From positions 1 to 36,053 of the forward strand of contig NZ_BAABDD010000037.1 of the NCBI RefSeq assembly GCF_039539445.1: a stretch of 36,053 nucleotides of DNA, given 5' to 3'. Position numbers and translations under genes: made by a program. Source of the DNA: Salinactinospora qingdaonensis. Lineage in GTDB: Bacteria; Actinomycetota; Actinomycetes; Streptosporangiales; Streptosporangiaceae. Shown piece by piece: positions 24,488 to 32,381 of this stretch. Numbering within the stretch: the stretch's first letter is position 1; each line of letters begins with the position of its first letter. The notes under the pieces were generated by a model. That model was given only the letters and a program-made list of their open reading frames with translations. It was not told the origin of the DNA and did no database searches.

Positions 24488-25209
24488 CGCCCCTCCCCGT
24501 CCCCGCTGAGGTGCCCGTCGCGCAGGGACAGCACCCGGTTGGCATGCGGCAGCCACGCGGGGTCGTGGGTGGCCACCACGACGCTGATGCCGCGCTCGCG
24601 GGTGCGCTCGACCAGCGCGGCCATCACCGCGGCCGAAGATTCCGAATCCAACGCCCCGGTGGGCTCATCAGCCAGGATCAGCCGCTTGTCGCCCACCAGC
24701 GCCCGGGCGATCGCCACCCGCTGGCGCTGCCCACCCGACGTCTGTTCGGGAAACCGGTCGGCCAACTCACCCACGCCGACCTCTTCCAAAGCCTGAACAG
24801 CCCGGCGCCGCGCAACGCGCGGCCGCGTCCCCTCCAACTCCAACGGCAGCGCCGTGTTCTCCGCCGCGGTCAGATCGGCGACGAGGTTGTACTCCTGGAA
24901 CACGTATCCGATGATGCGGCGACGGTGCGCGGCAAGTTCAGTCGCGTCGGCGGCGCTGAGGTCGCGGCCTTGCAGCCACACCGTGCCACTGGAGGGCCGC
25001 TGTAAATACCCCGCCAACGCCAGCAGCGTGGACTTACCCGACCCGCTCACCCCCGTCAGCACCACGAACTCGCCGGCACCCACCCGCAGCGTCACACCGT
25101 CCACGGCCCGCACCGCAGCAGCACCCTGCCCGTAGTCGCGGCACACGCTCTCCAGCGCCAATACCGCACCCGCCGGCGCCTCGGTCTCTGTCACCTCAGG
25201 AGCCTGCAT
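24484..25209 (-). CDS. ABC transporter ATP-binding protein, MacB/LolD type
   Basis: Walker A 'GVSGSGKST', 'VFQEYNLVADLTAAEN' (Q-loop), signature 'QTSGGQRQRVAIARAL', Walker B 'RLILADEPTGALD' and H-loop 'VVATHD' are all intact, in about 241 residues. The start is uncertain: ATG 25209 follows GAGGAG closely, while ATG 25230 gives seven more residues. The gene is translationally coupled to an FtsX-like permease, as in MacB/LolCDE-like lipid or peptide transporters. That partner is frameshifted, so the ATPase may have lost its function. Confidence 0.9.
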   Translation of the reverse strand: MQAPEVTETEAPAGAVLALESVCRDYGQGAAAVRAVDGVTLRVGAGEFVVLTGVSGSGKSTLLALAGYLQRPSSGTVWLQGRDLSAADATELAAHRRRIIGYVFQEYNLVADLTAAENTALPLELEGTRPRVARRRAVQALEEVGVGELADRFPEQTSGGQRQRVAIARALVGDKRLILADEPTGALDSESSAAVMAALVERTRERGISVVVATHDPAWLPHANRVLSLRDGHLSGDGEGR

Positions 25210-25230
25210 GATCTCCTCGAACTCCCCCAT

Positions 25231-25511
25231 CGAGAAAACCGCTCTCACCGAGATGAAGGTAGCCAAACTGCGATACACAGAAATCCATATGAATACTTTT
25301 CGTTTTGGCTGGTGTGTCCCAGAAATATGAAAAAGGAGTTATTGGCCTCTTTTGTGCTCGACTTTATCCAGTTACCAGGCTATTTCGATAATGGCTTGAT
25401 GGGCAGCAGCAAGGATGCACCTGTGGTCACGGTCGTGGAGCACCAGGGGATGGTGTCTTCCTGCCGTGAAGGGAGGAGACTCCGCCTGCCCCGGTTCACG
25501 CCGGGCTTAGG
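25231..25511. other. Intergenic region between the ABC ATPase and immunity genes
   Basis: AT-rich 25240-25330 probably contains the ABC operon promoter on the minus strand. A plus-strand frame with 'MKKELLASFVLDFIQLPGYF' opens at 25327 but runs antisense into the immunity gene and lacks support. Nothing else is recognised. Confidence 0.4.
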
Positions 25512-25856
25512 TCATGCGCCTTCTTCTGCTGCGGGATCGTCCTTGGCCGCGATTTCCCCGGCGAGCTGGTCGCGGTACCACAGCAGCGCGTTGCGCCATT
25601 TCGGGTGCGGGAACTTGTTGGCGAATTTGGAGCCGATATCGTGCCGGAACCACTTGTTCAGCTTCCGTTCCGGTACGTCGTCGGCGATGATGTCGTCGAT
25701 CTCCGCCAGCGCCAGACTGGCGTTCTCTCGCGGTCCTTCCTGCACGAACGCGCGGATCACCTCCTCCCGGCTGGAGTAGTCGAGATCCCAATCCTGGTGG
25801 AAATACCCTTCGAAGAGCAGATCCAGGCCCTTGGCCACCGACACCGACGCTCTCAC
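25512..25856 (-). CDS. CdiI-like immunity protein
   Basis: The product has up to 114 residues: 'LDLLFEGYFHQDWDLDYSSREEVIRAFVQE', 'LALAEIDDIIADDVPERKLNKWFRHDIGSKFANKFPHPKWRNALLWY'. This matches the CdiI_2-type immunity family seen beside RNase A-like CDI toxins. The GTG 25856 overlaps the toxin stop as GTGA, but GTGs at 25844 and 25838 are spaced better from AGGAGG. It is soluble and cytoplasmic. It should neutralise the toxin encoded just upstream. Confidence 0.8.
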   Translation of the reverse strand: MRASVSVAKGLDLLFEGYFHQDWDLDYSSREEVIRAFVQEGPRENASLALAEIDDIIADDVPERKLNKWFRHDIGSKFANKFPHPKWRNALLWYRDQLAGEIAAKDDPAAEEGA

Positions 25857-27280
25857 CTCCTCTTGTCAGCACTGGGCTTCACCGGATAGGCGGTGTGGAT
25901 CCGGTAGCCGTCCGGTGCGTTCGGGTCCTTCCGCAAAATCACGGTGACGTGTCGCGCGTCGTACTTCCCTCCGTCCGCCCGCACATACCTACCGACCTTC
26001 CCACCGGCGGGCTGTCGCTTCAGGGGCAGAGAGTCCTGGTTGGAGCCGTCCGCGAGCCATTTCTGCACCGCTGCCTCGTTGTCTCCCAGGACTTTCCCAA
26101 TGGCTCGTGCGGCGGTGCCGCGATCGGTGAAGCTCGACGCCCTGCCTCTGGCCCCAGCATCGTTCTTCGCACGGCGTTGCAGCCACTCATCGGTTTTCCC
26201 GACGTGGCGTTCGATGGTGTGGCCACCGAGATCCTCGTTGGCCCTAAGGCTTCCCCCGGGAATGTTGTCGCAGGGAGAGCCGGAGTTGTGGACCAGTACA
26301 TCCACAGCGCCGACGGCGACGTGGTAGGTGTGTAGGTCGGCGATGGTGAGGTTGTGGACTCGCTGGTGGGCGAGGGTTGTTGTGTCTAGGGCGGTGATTT
26401 GGACCCAGGTGCCGGTGCTGGTGCGCAGCCACATGCCGGGGTCGAGGTCGCCTGCGGCGATCCAGGTTTGGTGTTTGGGTGCCCAGAAGGGGTGGTCTTG
26501 GGTGGCGGTGACGGTGCCGGCCTCAGCGTTGGCGCCCGGGGCGGTGACGGTGATGTTGACGAGGTGTTTGGTGCCGTTGCCGGTGATGGTGGCGGTGACT
26601 GTGCGTGGGCCGCTGTGGCCGGTGGCGGGGTCGGTGGCCAGCACCTGCTGGCCGGCCTCGACATCCTCGATGGGTAGAGCGGAGCCGTCGGCCATGCGCA
26701 CCGCGGTGCCGGGCAGGAAGCTGTTGTTGGCACACGGGTTGCCGCCCGCGCGCTGCTCCTGCTGTTCCTGGGAGTCCTGCTCCTCGTCGTGGCCCCCGGT
26801 GTCGTCGTCGGCCCCGTCTTTGTTGTCACCCCCGTTGTTGCCGTGATCGTCGGGGGTGTCGCGGCGGCTGGCGTCGGCGGCGTCGGCGATGCGGTCGGCT
26901 TTCTTGTCCCAGCCGATGTAGGGGATGAGGCCGATGAGGTTCTCGCCCAGGACTTGGGCGCCGGCGTGCAGTTGGTCGCCGTTGTTCCAGTCCTGTTGAG
27001 CGTCGTCGCTGGCGAGTACGTCGAGGAGGAATCCTCCGGGGTCGGTGGTGAGTCCGTGCCAGGTGTCGGTGGCGGTTCCGGTAACGCTGTTCCAGGTGTC
27101 GCCGGCCCAATCCGCGGGGTCGGAGATCAGGTGCTGGACTCCGTCCACGGCCCCGGAGATGCCTTCGCCGACGTCGTCGACGGCGCCTCCCACGGCGTCC
27201 CACAGTCCGGTGCCCACGTCGCCGATCCCGTCGGTGACCGCACCCAACCAACCACCGTCGCCCTCGTCGCGGGTGCGCAT
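25853..27280 (-). CDS. Polymorphic toxin, Hint plus RNase A-like domain, 5'-truncated
   Basis: The 475-residue frame has a Gly/Asp-rich region (11-100) and an acidic linker. A Hint (intein-like, autoproteolytic) domain runs at about 183-333, from Cys 183 'NPCANNSFLPGTAVRMADGS' to 'YHVAVGAVDVLVHNS'. The C-terminal domain (about 340-470) has 'GGHTIERHVGKT' and 'HVTVILRKDPNAPDGYRIHTAYP', matching bacterial CdiA-CT RNase A-like toxins. The usual secretion/delivery N-terminus is absent. The first residues ('MRTRDE') still match a radical SAM gene, so the frame is a chimera. The immunity gene overlaps its stop. Whether it can be exported is doubtful. Confidence 0.75.
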   Translation of the reverse strand: MRTRDEGDGGWLGAVTDGIGDVGTGLWDAVGGAVDDVGEGISGAVDGVQHLISDPADWAGDTWNSVTGTATDTWHGLTTDPGGFLLDVLASDDAQQDWNNGDQLHAGAQVLGENLIGLIPYIGWDKKADRIADAADASRRDTPDDHGNNGGDNKDGADDDTGGHDEEQDSQEQQEQRAGGNPCANNSFLPGTAVRMADGSALPIEDVEAGQQVLATDPATGHSGPRTVTATITGNGTKHLVNITVTAPGANAEAGTVTATQDHPFWAPKHQTWIAAGDLDPGMWLRTSTGTWVQITALDTTTLAHQRVHNLTIADLHTYHVAVGAVDVLVHNSGSPCDNIPGGSLRANEDLGGHTIERHVGKTDEWLQRRAKNDAGARGRASSFTDRGTAARAIGKVLGDNEAAVQKWLADGSNQDSLPLKRQPAGGKVGRYVRADGGKYDARHVTVILRKDPNAPDGYRIHTAYPVKPSADKRR

Positions 27281-27703
27281 GGACTCGTCCGCGCCGTGCT
27301 CGGTGAGGTCGACGGTGGTGTAGTCCAGCAGGGTCTCTGGGCTGTAGTGGCCGGTGGCGAGGAGCCTGTTCTACTCCGGAGTGCCGGGGTAGGGGCGGAA
27401 CTCGAAGACCGAGGAGCGGAACCGTCCCGGCTGGCCTTCGGTGAGGTCCCACAGTTCGTGAACCAGGTCCACGGTCTGGGCCGTCTCGGTGCGGGTCTCG
27501 GTGGGGAAGCCGAGGATGAAGTAGCCCTTGACGTGGATGCTGCGCGAGACGAGGCGTCGCACCACCGAGCGGCTCATGTCTTTGGTGATGCGCTTGTCGA
27601 CATGGGAGAGCACCCGTTCACTGCCGGAGTCGATGCCCTGGGCGACCTCGCGCAAACCGTTGGCTGCCAGCAGGTCCAGCGTCGCCTCGTCGGCGTGGTG
27701 CAG
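27266..27703 (-). pseudogene. Radical SAM gene fragment fused to the toxin
   Basis: 'HHADEATLDLLAANGLREVAQGIDSGSERVLSHVDKRITKDMSRSVVRRLVSRSIHVKGYFILGFPTETR' and 'SSVFEFRPYPGTPE' match the C-terminal half of cobalamin/radical SAM proteins. An amber TAG (27371-27373) replaces a Trp-type codon, then 'NRLLATGHYSPETLLDYTTVDLTEHGADESMRTRDE' continues the same frame and merges into the toxin. The N-terminal half with CxxxCxxC is missing. Both ends are lost, so this is a rearrangement scar. Confidence 0.7.
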
Positions 27704-27929
27704 CCAAGCCGGTGGCGTCGAGGTCTTCTCCCGCATGGGGCCTGCCGGTAGGGCCGGTGGTGGGTCCTCTTCTCCACAGGCCGGTGAGCCGTGGGGGCGG
27801 TGTGTCGTTTTCGGGGCGTGGCCAGGGGGTTTGTGGGTCAATGTGCAACGCATCCAGCGCGCGCTCAGTACGACACAGCTGGATGTGCTCCAGGTCGCTG
27901 TGGTGGTAGGTGGGCGGGTCCGCAGGGGT

Positions 27930-27957
27930 GGTGTGGGACTCCCGGGAGTCCCACACC
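27930..27957. repeat. 28-bp perfect palindrome
   Basis: GGTGTGGGACTCCC (27930-27943) is followed directly by its reverse complement (27944-27957), with no loop base. It lies in the fragment-rich region 150 bp from the tRNA remnant. It could be a regulatory site, a terminator stem or an insertion scar. Confidence 0.75.
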
Positions 27958-28061
27958 GGAGTTCAGAGGCCCGGCTTCGGGGCCGGTTCGGGGCCGGTTC
28001 GGGGGCCGCTCTGGAACTGCGGGGCTCCCGAGGGACTCCCATGGGGGGTCCTACACGCCGA

Positions 28062-28089
28062 AGGCGTCCTTCCCGAAGGAAGAACGCCT
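28062..28089 (-). terminator. Hairpin just downstream of the tRNA remnant
   Basis: AGGCGTCCTTCC (28062-28073) and GGAAGAACGCCT (28078-28089) form a 12-bp stem with one mismatch around CGAA. It lies directly 3' of the tRNA-Arg remnant on the minus strand, so it is probably the original tRNA gene's terminator. Confidence 0.6.
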
Positions 28090-28108
28090 AGGTCAGAGCC
28101 TTATCGGC

Positions 28109-28153
28109 TGGCGCACTCGGGAGGATTCGAACCCCCAACCTTCTGATCCGTAG
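28109..28153 (-). other. 3' part of tRNA-Arg(ACG), probable attR
   Basis: On the minus strand CTACGGATCAGAA (anticodon loop with ACG) is followed by GGTTGGGGGTTCGAATCC (T arm), then TCCCGAGTGC, G and CCA. The 5' half of the tRNA is absent: upstream of the loop the sequence is unrelated. A tRNA 3' end alone beside foreign genes is the hallmark of an integration end, with the intact tRNA expected at the other end of the element, right of this window. It should not be annotated as a working tRNA. Confidence 0.8.
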
Positions 28154-28574
28154 CATGCCTTGAATTGTCCGGCGGTATCCATATCTCCCTGCTGACCTGG
28201 CAGCAAGCCGTTTTGTCGACTCGCTGATTCCTCGTTTGTCCAGCCGTGTTCAGGGTCGTTGTTAGCGACTGTGTTAGCAGGGTCGGGCAGTTTCAAGAAT
28301 CCAGCTTGGGAAGACGCTACCGGCCTTTTCTGCTGGCCTGGGATCGCGTTCACCTGGTCGTATGTCGGTGGTTTCGCCGTGAGTGCCCGTGGTTTCCTCT
28401 CAGGCGCGCTTGTGACGGGCACGTAGCGGGCACGGTGAGAAGGGAAGGTGACGGATGCTGGCGCGTGTGCGCAGAGTGGTCGTGTGCGGTGTCGTCCTCG
28501 GTGGTGGTCGTTGTGGCAGGATGGGGCTGGTTCGGTGCTGTGTACAGCCTCGCGTGGTTGGGGTCGAGAACCCA

Positions 28575-28675
28575 TGATCGCGTGCAACGAGTTTTCGCAG
28601 CTCAGATACGGCGACCGGTCGGTTTGTGAGGTGGGTCTCCGCCACTTTGGCGGGTGTGGGCGTGATCGCGTGCAA
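28575..28675 (+). repeat. Direct repeats near the att end
   Basis: TGATCGCGTGCAA occurs at 28575-28587 and 28663-28675, 88 bp apart. The spacing and closeness to attR suggest an integrase arm or accessory-protein site. That is inference. No gene is supported in 28154-28720. Confidence 0.55.
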
Positions 28676-28720
28676 TCGGACATCGTCCGCGCAGGTCAGG
28701 CCACTCAAAAAACCGGAAGG

Positions 28721-28821
28721 GTTCCGAAGGACGTCCAAGCCCGAAGGGCATAGAAACCCGCCGAGCCCCATCCAGAGGGCTACCATCCCGGAGTTCCGAA
28801 GGATGTCCAAGTCCGAAGGGC
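28721..28821 (+). repeat. 72-bp-spaced direct repeats with a GGACGTCC-like core
   Basis: GTTCCGAAGGACGTCCAAGC with CCGAAGGGC (28721-28749) recurs at 28793-28821 with two C-to-T changes. AGGACGTCCAAG inside the first copy is identical to a stretch in the operator at 34883-34894, so both may bind the same HTH regulator. Confidence 0.65.
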
Positions 28822-28864
28822 GTGAGCGCTTTCGGAGGGGGCGTTTCTTCACCAGCCTCAGTGG

Positions 28865-28974
28865 CGAGTAACCACGGTTTCTGGTCCGTGGTGCTCGATC
28901 GCGCTGGGGTCGGTGACCATAGACAGGCAGGGTCGCGCGATCGTGTGCCACGGGACCCAGGACACGAGTAACCA
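28865..28974 (+). repeat. 100-bp-spaced CGAGTAACCA repeats and hairpin
   Basis: CGAGTAACCA occurs at 28865-28874 and 28965-28974. The first overlaps a hairpin with arms CCACGG (28872-28877) and CCGTGG (28886-28891). This may be another protein-binding array near attR. I see no gene in 28822-29089. Confidence 0.5.
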
Positions 28975-29089
28975 TAGGACCCGTGCGAGCGGACGGTGTG
29001 GCGCTGTTCGGGCCTGCTTGGCGCTATGGTGCGTCTCTCTGTCTCATGGGTGCTGTTGGCGAACCGGTGGCGCCTCTCGTCTTTGTCGG

Positions 29090-29148
29090 CCTGCGGGGGT
29101 GCGCTCGGGACCGGGCGGCAGCCCGCAGCCCGGGCGCACCCCCGCAGG
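29090..29148. terminator. Long stem-loop before the AT-rich cargo gene
   Basis: CCTGCGGGGGTGCGC (29090-29104) pairs perfectly with GCGCACCCCCGCAGG (29134-29148). The stem extends further to about 20 bp with a wobble, and an inner CGGGC/GCCCG hairpin lies inside the loop. It is a strong transcription stop that would insulate the gene at 29226 from read-through. Short frames across it are artefacts. Confidence 0.65.
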
Positions 29149-29225
29149 GCGGGTGCGTCGGCGCGAAGCGCCGGCGCCTTGATTCCATATAGCTCAATTC
29201 GGCAAATAAGAAAGTAAGAGAAGCC

Positions 29226-30911
29226 ATGTCTGAAGAGCAAAGGGAAGCTGAGTGTCGAGCTATAGATTCAATTCTTTCGGGTATTGGTGTATGGCATGAA
29301 TTTTCTGTTTCGGTTAAAAATTCTGAATTGGATAGTGGGTCATTTTTTGTTCAGTCGACGGTCATGGCCTTTGATTATCATTTTCCCCATAAAGAAGATC
29401 CAGAGTCTCCTTTTTCTTCTATGTTGATGTTCGACGGGAAGCGCTACCCTCCGGATATCACTGCTGTTGATAATGAAATTATAGATAATTGGATATTTGC
29501 TTTTAATAATATAGATCATCCTTTGCTTGTTTCTCGGATTGGTGATTTGATATGGGTGAATGGGAGAACTCCTGGCTCTCATATTTATGCTCAACGTGCT
29601 TGCCGTGCTTATGCAGAACTCGCTAATGCTGATGGTTTTTCGATTTATCAGTCGGACTGCATTGTTCGTGCTATAGATATAGCTGTCAAACTAAATATGA
29701 AAGATATTACTGATTTGATAGATCAAGCAGTCTTTTATGTTAAAGAACACTTCCGCTTGTCGTCTGGAGCCCCTGGGATACCTCTTAGGGTTCTAGATAG
29801 ACTTTCATCTCTTCCAAAGAAGATCAGCAAAAAGATGGGATTTTCTGTATATCCTCTTTTGGGGGAAGCGGAACGATTGTATGTTAATGATGCTTTTATA
29901 TTGGAGCATATTCGTGATTTGATGATCTCCTCTTTGAGGGGGCAGGATGAAGAGATAAAAAAAGTGGCAAAATCGCAAATCCAGTCTTGGGTGGCTGAGG
30001 CAGATAGATCTACTCCTCTCGTGAAGATTTCTCATCTAAAACGAGCCCAGGAACTGGCGAATTCTCATGGCTTAAGCGATGACGTGCAGAATATTCGTTT
30101 AAAAATACAGAATGCTATGGATGAGCCAGACGGCATGACAGATATATACAGTGAAGTGAGATTTTCGAGTGAGGAATATGAAGCTTCTGTGGAAAATTTC
30201 ATCAACGATTCAAATCTCCATTCGACGCTTATAGGAATTGGATCTTACTGTCCCATACCAGAGAAAGAGCAAGTGGAGATAGAAGCTCGGGATCTTATAA
30301 GACAACATCCACTTCGTTCGTTAATAAAGAACGTCATCGTAGACGATGCTGGCCTCCCGAAGAAATTTATTCAAGGAGAGGAATCCTATTTTCTACATGA
30401 AGTCAAGCAACAAGAGATTATTTGGACTCAAATGTGGGGGGCATTTTTGCCGGGTATTTTAAATAGGGTAGCTGATCGATTTGATAGCTATCCGTCTTCA
30501 CTAGAAGATTTCTTTGTTTCTGATTTTATATCCCCTGAAATTGCTAAGATTATAGCTAGGGGATTTTCTTATTTTCATGAAGAGAAATATGATGAAGCGC
30601 TCTGTATCGTCACTCCGAGATTGGAGGCTGTAATAAGAGAAATGTGTCGTCAGGTTGGTATCTCTGTCTACATTCCTCCCGTTGGAGAAAATTTAGGTGA
30701 ATACAAAGCTTTGGGTGTTTTGTTATCTCTTCTTGAAGAGGTGCTTCCCCAGCGCATCAGAACATATATTTCTTTGGTGCTCAACGATCAAGTGGGAATA
30801 AATATTAGAAATCGTTTGTGTCATGGGCATATAGTTGAAGAGAATCAGCTTGAGGTTGCTCTTATCCTGCATATGGCTCTGCTTCTAAGGTGTTTTCGTC
30901 TGGAGAGATAA
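29226..30911 (+). CDS. AT-rich cargo protein with DUF4209/HEPN-like C-terminus
   Basis: The 561-residue product starts at ATG 29226 after AAGAGAAG. The C-terminal region reads 'EEKYDEALCIVTPRLEAVIREMCRQVG' then 'YISLVLNDQVGINIRNRLCHGH', matching the DUF4209 block 'GxNxRNxxxHG'. R528-N-R-L-C-H533 fits the Rx4-6H catalytic motif of HEPN ribonucleases. The N-terminal half is helical with no recognised domain. Two counted 60-base lines give 23% and 48% G+C, and TTA codons occur, unlike all neighbours, so it was acquired recently. It is isolated by a stem-loop upstream and a U-tract terminator downstream. A role in phage or plasmid defence is plausible but not shown. Confidence 0.85.
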   Translation: MSEEQREAECRAIDSILSGIGVWHEFSVSVKNSELDSGSFFVQSTVMAFDYHFPHKEDPESPFSSMLMFDGKRYPPDITAVDNEIIDNWIFAFNNIDHPLLVSRIGDLIWVNGRTPGSHIYAQRACRAYAELANADGFSIYQSDCIVRAIDIAVKLNMKDITDLIDQAVFYVKEHFRLSSGAPGIPLRVLDRLSSLPKKISKKMGFSVYPLLGEAERLYVNDAFILEHIRDLMISSLRGQDEEIKKVAKSQIQSWVAEADRSTPLVKISHLKRAQELANSHGLSDDVQNIRLKIQNAMDEPDGMTDIYSEVRFSSEEYEASVENFINDSNLHSTLIGIGSYCPIPEKEQVEIEARDLIRQHPLRSLIKNVIVDDAGLPKKFIQGEESYFLHEVKQQEIIWTQMWGAFLPGILNRVADRFDSYPSSLEDFFVSDFISPEIAKIIARGFSYFHEEKYDEALCIVTPRLEAVIREMCRQVGISVYIPPVGENLGEYKALGVLLSLLEEVLPQRIRTYISLVLNDQVGINIRNRLCHGHIVEENQLEVALILHMALLLRCFRLER

Positions 30912-30932
30912 GCTTCTTGGGGAGGCTGTTTT
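30911..30932 (+). terminator. Rho-independent terminator of the cargo gene
   Basis: AGCTTC (30911-30916) and GAGGCT (30922-30927), with a TTGGG loop, are followed by GTTTTAAT. A stem with a T tract directly at the stop codon is the classic low-GC terminator form, uncommon in the GC-rich neighbours. Confidence 0.6.
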
Positions 30933-31662
30933 AATAAATACAAGGCTTACTTGTATCCCAAGTGTGCTCGAAGCTTTGGGCGTAGGTGTGCGCCATGTCC
31001 GGGCTGGTGTGGGTGTCGAGGTGGAGGACTGGCGCGTTTGCTGCGGGGGTGCCGTAGATGTGTTGGTTGACGAGTAGCTGACCGTCGGCGCGGTAGATGC
31101 TGTTGTACAGCACCGTGTTGTGTAGCCGCAGCTCGACGTTTTCGATGTCGAGTAGCGGTCGGTAGAGAACAAGGGCGTTGCGAATTTTGGCGGGCATCGC
31201 TTCGCCTATGCCTTCCTCGATGCCGCGTTGCTCGACGTGGGGGCTCTCGGGATCGCCAAGCAGGATGCGGACCGCGACTCCGGAACGGGCCTTGCGCTCG
31301 AAGATGCGCAGGATGCCCGTGTCGTCGGCCAGGAATAGGCCGCTGTAGACCAACACCCCGATCTCGCTTTCGGCAGCGTCGAAGAGTTCGCGCCACGCCT
31401 GGCGCGGAACGGCCCAGCGGTGCGGGTAGACGTGGCGTAGCCCTGCCGGAGATGTTGGGCTGTCCTCGGGCTTGGCGGTTTCTGGCCAGATTTCGTGTTC
31501 GGGGATGCCCACGAGATCGGCGACGGCCCAGCGGTGGCGGGGGTAGGGCTTCTGGCCGGAAAGCCAACGACGAACGGTCTTCGGGTCCACACTCAGCCGT
31601 GCCGCGACCTCGGTGTCAGTCAGGCGTGAAGCGGCCAGTGCCTGGCGCAGAACCTCGTTCAC
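30931..31662 (-). CDS. HTH regulator with PLD-like C-terminal domain, paralogue 1
   Basis: GTG 31662 after GGAAGG gives 243 residues. The N-terminal HTH reads 'LRQALAASRLTDTEVAARLSVDPKTVRRWLSGQKPYPRHRWAVADLVG', then 'YPHRWAVPRQAWRELFDAAESEIGVLVYSGLFLADDTGILRIFE' and 'RLHNTVLYNSIYRADGQLLVNQHIYG', a degenerate PLD-like pattern. This family of about 240 residues is frequent in Streptomyces AICEs and plasmids. It shares most of its length with the gene at 34130-34867. The catalytic His/Lys of PLD enzymes is not intact, so binding rather than catalysis is likely. It lies convergent to the cargo gene. Confidence 0.85.
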   Translation of the reverse strand: MNEVLRQALAASRLTDTEVAARLSVDPKTVRRWLSGQKPYPRHRWAVADLVGIPEHEIWPETAKPEDSPTSPAGLRHVYPHRWAVPRQAWRELFDAAESEIGVLVYSGLFLADDTGILRIFERKARSGVAVRILLGDPESPHVEQRGIEEGIGEAMPAKIRNALVLYRPLLDIENVELRLHNTVLYNSIYRADGQLLVNQHIYGTPAANAPVLHLDTHTSPDMAHTYAQSFEHTWDTSKPCIY

Positions 31663-31704
31663 GTCGTCAGCCTTCCGGTGCGCGGGATTCCTGACGATAA
31701 CAGA

Positions 31705-31724
31705 AGACGTCCCTAGACGTCCCT
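31705..31724. promoter_or_regulatory. Tandem AGACGTCCCT sites before paralogue 1
   Basis: Two perfect 10-bp units AGACGTCCCT (31705-31714 and 31715-31724) are followed by GGGAGGTCCGA. They lie about 43 bp upstream of the GTG at 31662. The ACGTCC core is shared with the sites before paralogue 2, so autoregulation through a common operator is likely. Confidence 0.6.
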
Positions 31725-31821
31725 CGGGAGGTCCGATACGAGGTACACATGTCCGCCTGGTCGAACGAGGGTTGCCGCTGACAGCAAAGACCCCCGCGAG
31801 TGCGCCGAACACTCCGGGGGC

Positions 31822-32100
31822 GTGGTCCAACCTGACGAGAGCAGGCCGAACGTGCGGAATCCTATCGCTGACCCTCAAAACCGACATTCCCGCAGGGGTA
31901 ACTCCCTGCGCCCCCGGCCGTATGTGGCAATCCCGTTCACTCCGGACCCGCCTTCCTACCCGGTGCCGCCGCGCGCGGCGATGGTCCGCCCCTACGTGTG
32001 GCGCAGTGAACGACGCAGGCAGCAACAGCGCGACGACCGTACTCGGTTGGGCCTCGGCGTCCTGCTCGACCTCGCGCGGCCTTTGGAGGTGGCGGCGTGA
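31822..32100 (+). CDS. Small AICE-type hypothetical protein
   Basis: The 92-residue product is Pro- and Arg-rich at the start and ends with 'RPYVWRSERRRQQQRDDRTRLGLGVLLDLARPLEVAA', a pattern often seen in small AICE proteins. The start is GTG 31822; a later in-frame start is possible. Its stop overlaps the next gene (GTGA). Function unknown. Confidence 0.6.
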   Translation: MVQPDESRPNVRNPIADPQNRHSRRGNSLRPRPYVAIPFTPDPPSYPVPPRAAMVRPYVWRSERRRQQQRDDRTRLGLGVLLDLARPLEVAA

Positions 32101-32381
32101 GTTCTGAAGAGAATCCGCTGTTTGAGCTGCTGCGCTCCCACTACGGCGATCGCTGGAACATCCGCCGTAGCGCCCACCTGTGGATCGCTACCGCTCAGGA
32201 TTCCGACGCCGAGTACGCCCCGACCGTGGTCGAACCGGACGTAGAAGAGTTCGTGCGCCAGTTGGAGAACCCTCCCGCCGCTGCCGGTCGCTCCATGCTC
32301 GCGGCAAGTCGGTTCCGGGATCAGTTCGACCAAGTCGACGCTGCGGGGATCTATCACCGAGGTGGCCCACCAAGGGCCTGA
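32097..32381 (+). CDS. Small AICE-type hypothetical protein
   Basis: GTG 32097 overlaps the preceding stop, giving 94 residues. 'LLRSHYGDRWNIRRSAHLWIATAQDSDAEYAPTVVEPDVEEFVRQLENPPAA' is a recognisable small-protein pattern that occurs in Streptomyces AICEs and plasmids, usually near GntR genes. Function unknown. It forms a coupled pair with the 31822 gene. Confidence 0.65.
   Translation: MSSEENPLFELLRSHYGDRWNIRRSAHLWIATAQDSDAEYAPTVVEPDVEEFVRQLENPPAAAGRSMLAASRFRDQFDQVDAAGIYHRGGPPRA

Larger units (their letters stand above)
27704..28108. other. Degenerate region between the radical SAM fragment and the tRNA remnant
   Basis: A minus-strand stretch (27956 to about 27720) reads 'YHHSDLEHIQLCRTERALDALHIDPQTPWPRPE' and looks like part of a gene, but no full gene is visible. 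Short tandem GGGGCCGGTTC units occur near 27978-28010. The area looks like accumulated fragments at an insertion hotspot. Confidence 0.4.

Noticed and set aside
23183..24796. 537-codon plus-strand frame
   Set aside because: It is antisense to the FtsX-like gene and the ABC ATPase, both of which have conserved motifs.
25312..25779. 155-codon plus-strand frame
   Set aside because: It becomes antisense to the CdiI-like immunity gene, and its start region has no recognisable domain.
28109..28153. Functional tRNA-Arg
   Set aside because: The 5' half, including the D arm and acceptor strand, is missing, so it can only be a remnant or att site.
28246..28629. Plus-strand 127-codon frame near attR
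   Set aside because: It has no family pattern, and a competing minus-strand frame there is partly the tRNA remnant.
28983..29192. Small frames over 29090-29192
   Set aside because: They are translations of the long stem-loop, whose base pairing explains the sequence better.
31613..32107. Plus-strand 164-codon frame
   Set aside because: It overlaps the 31822-32100 gene in another frame, and that gene fits codon bias and its GTGA overlap better.
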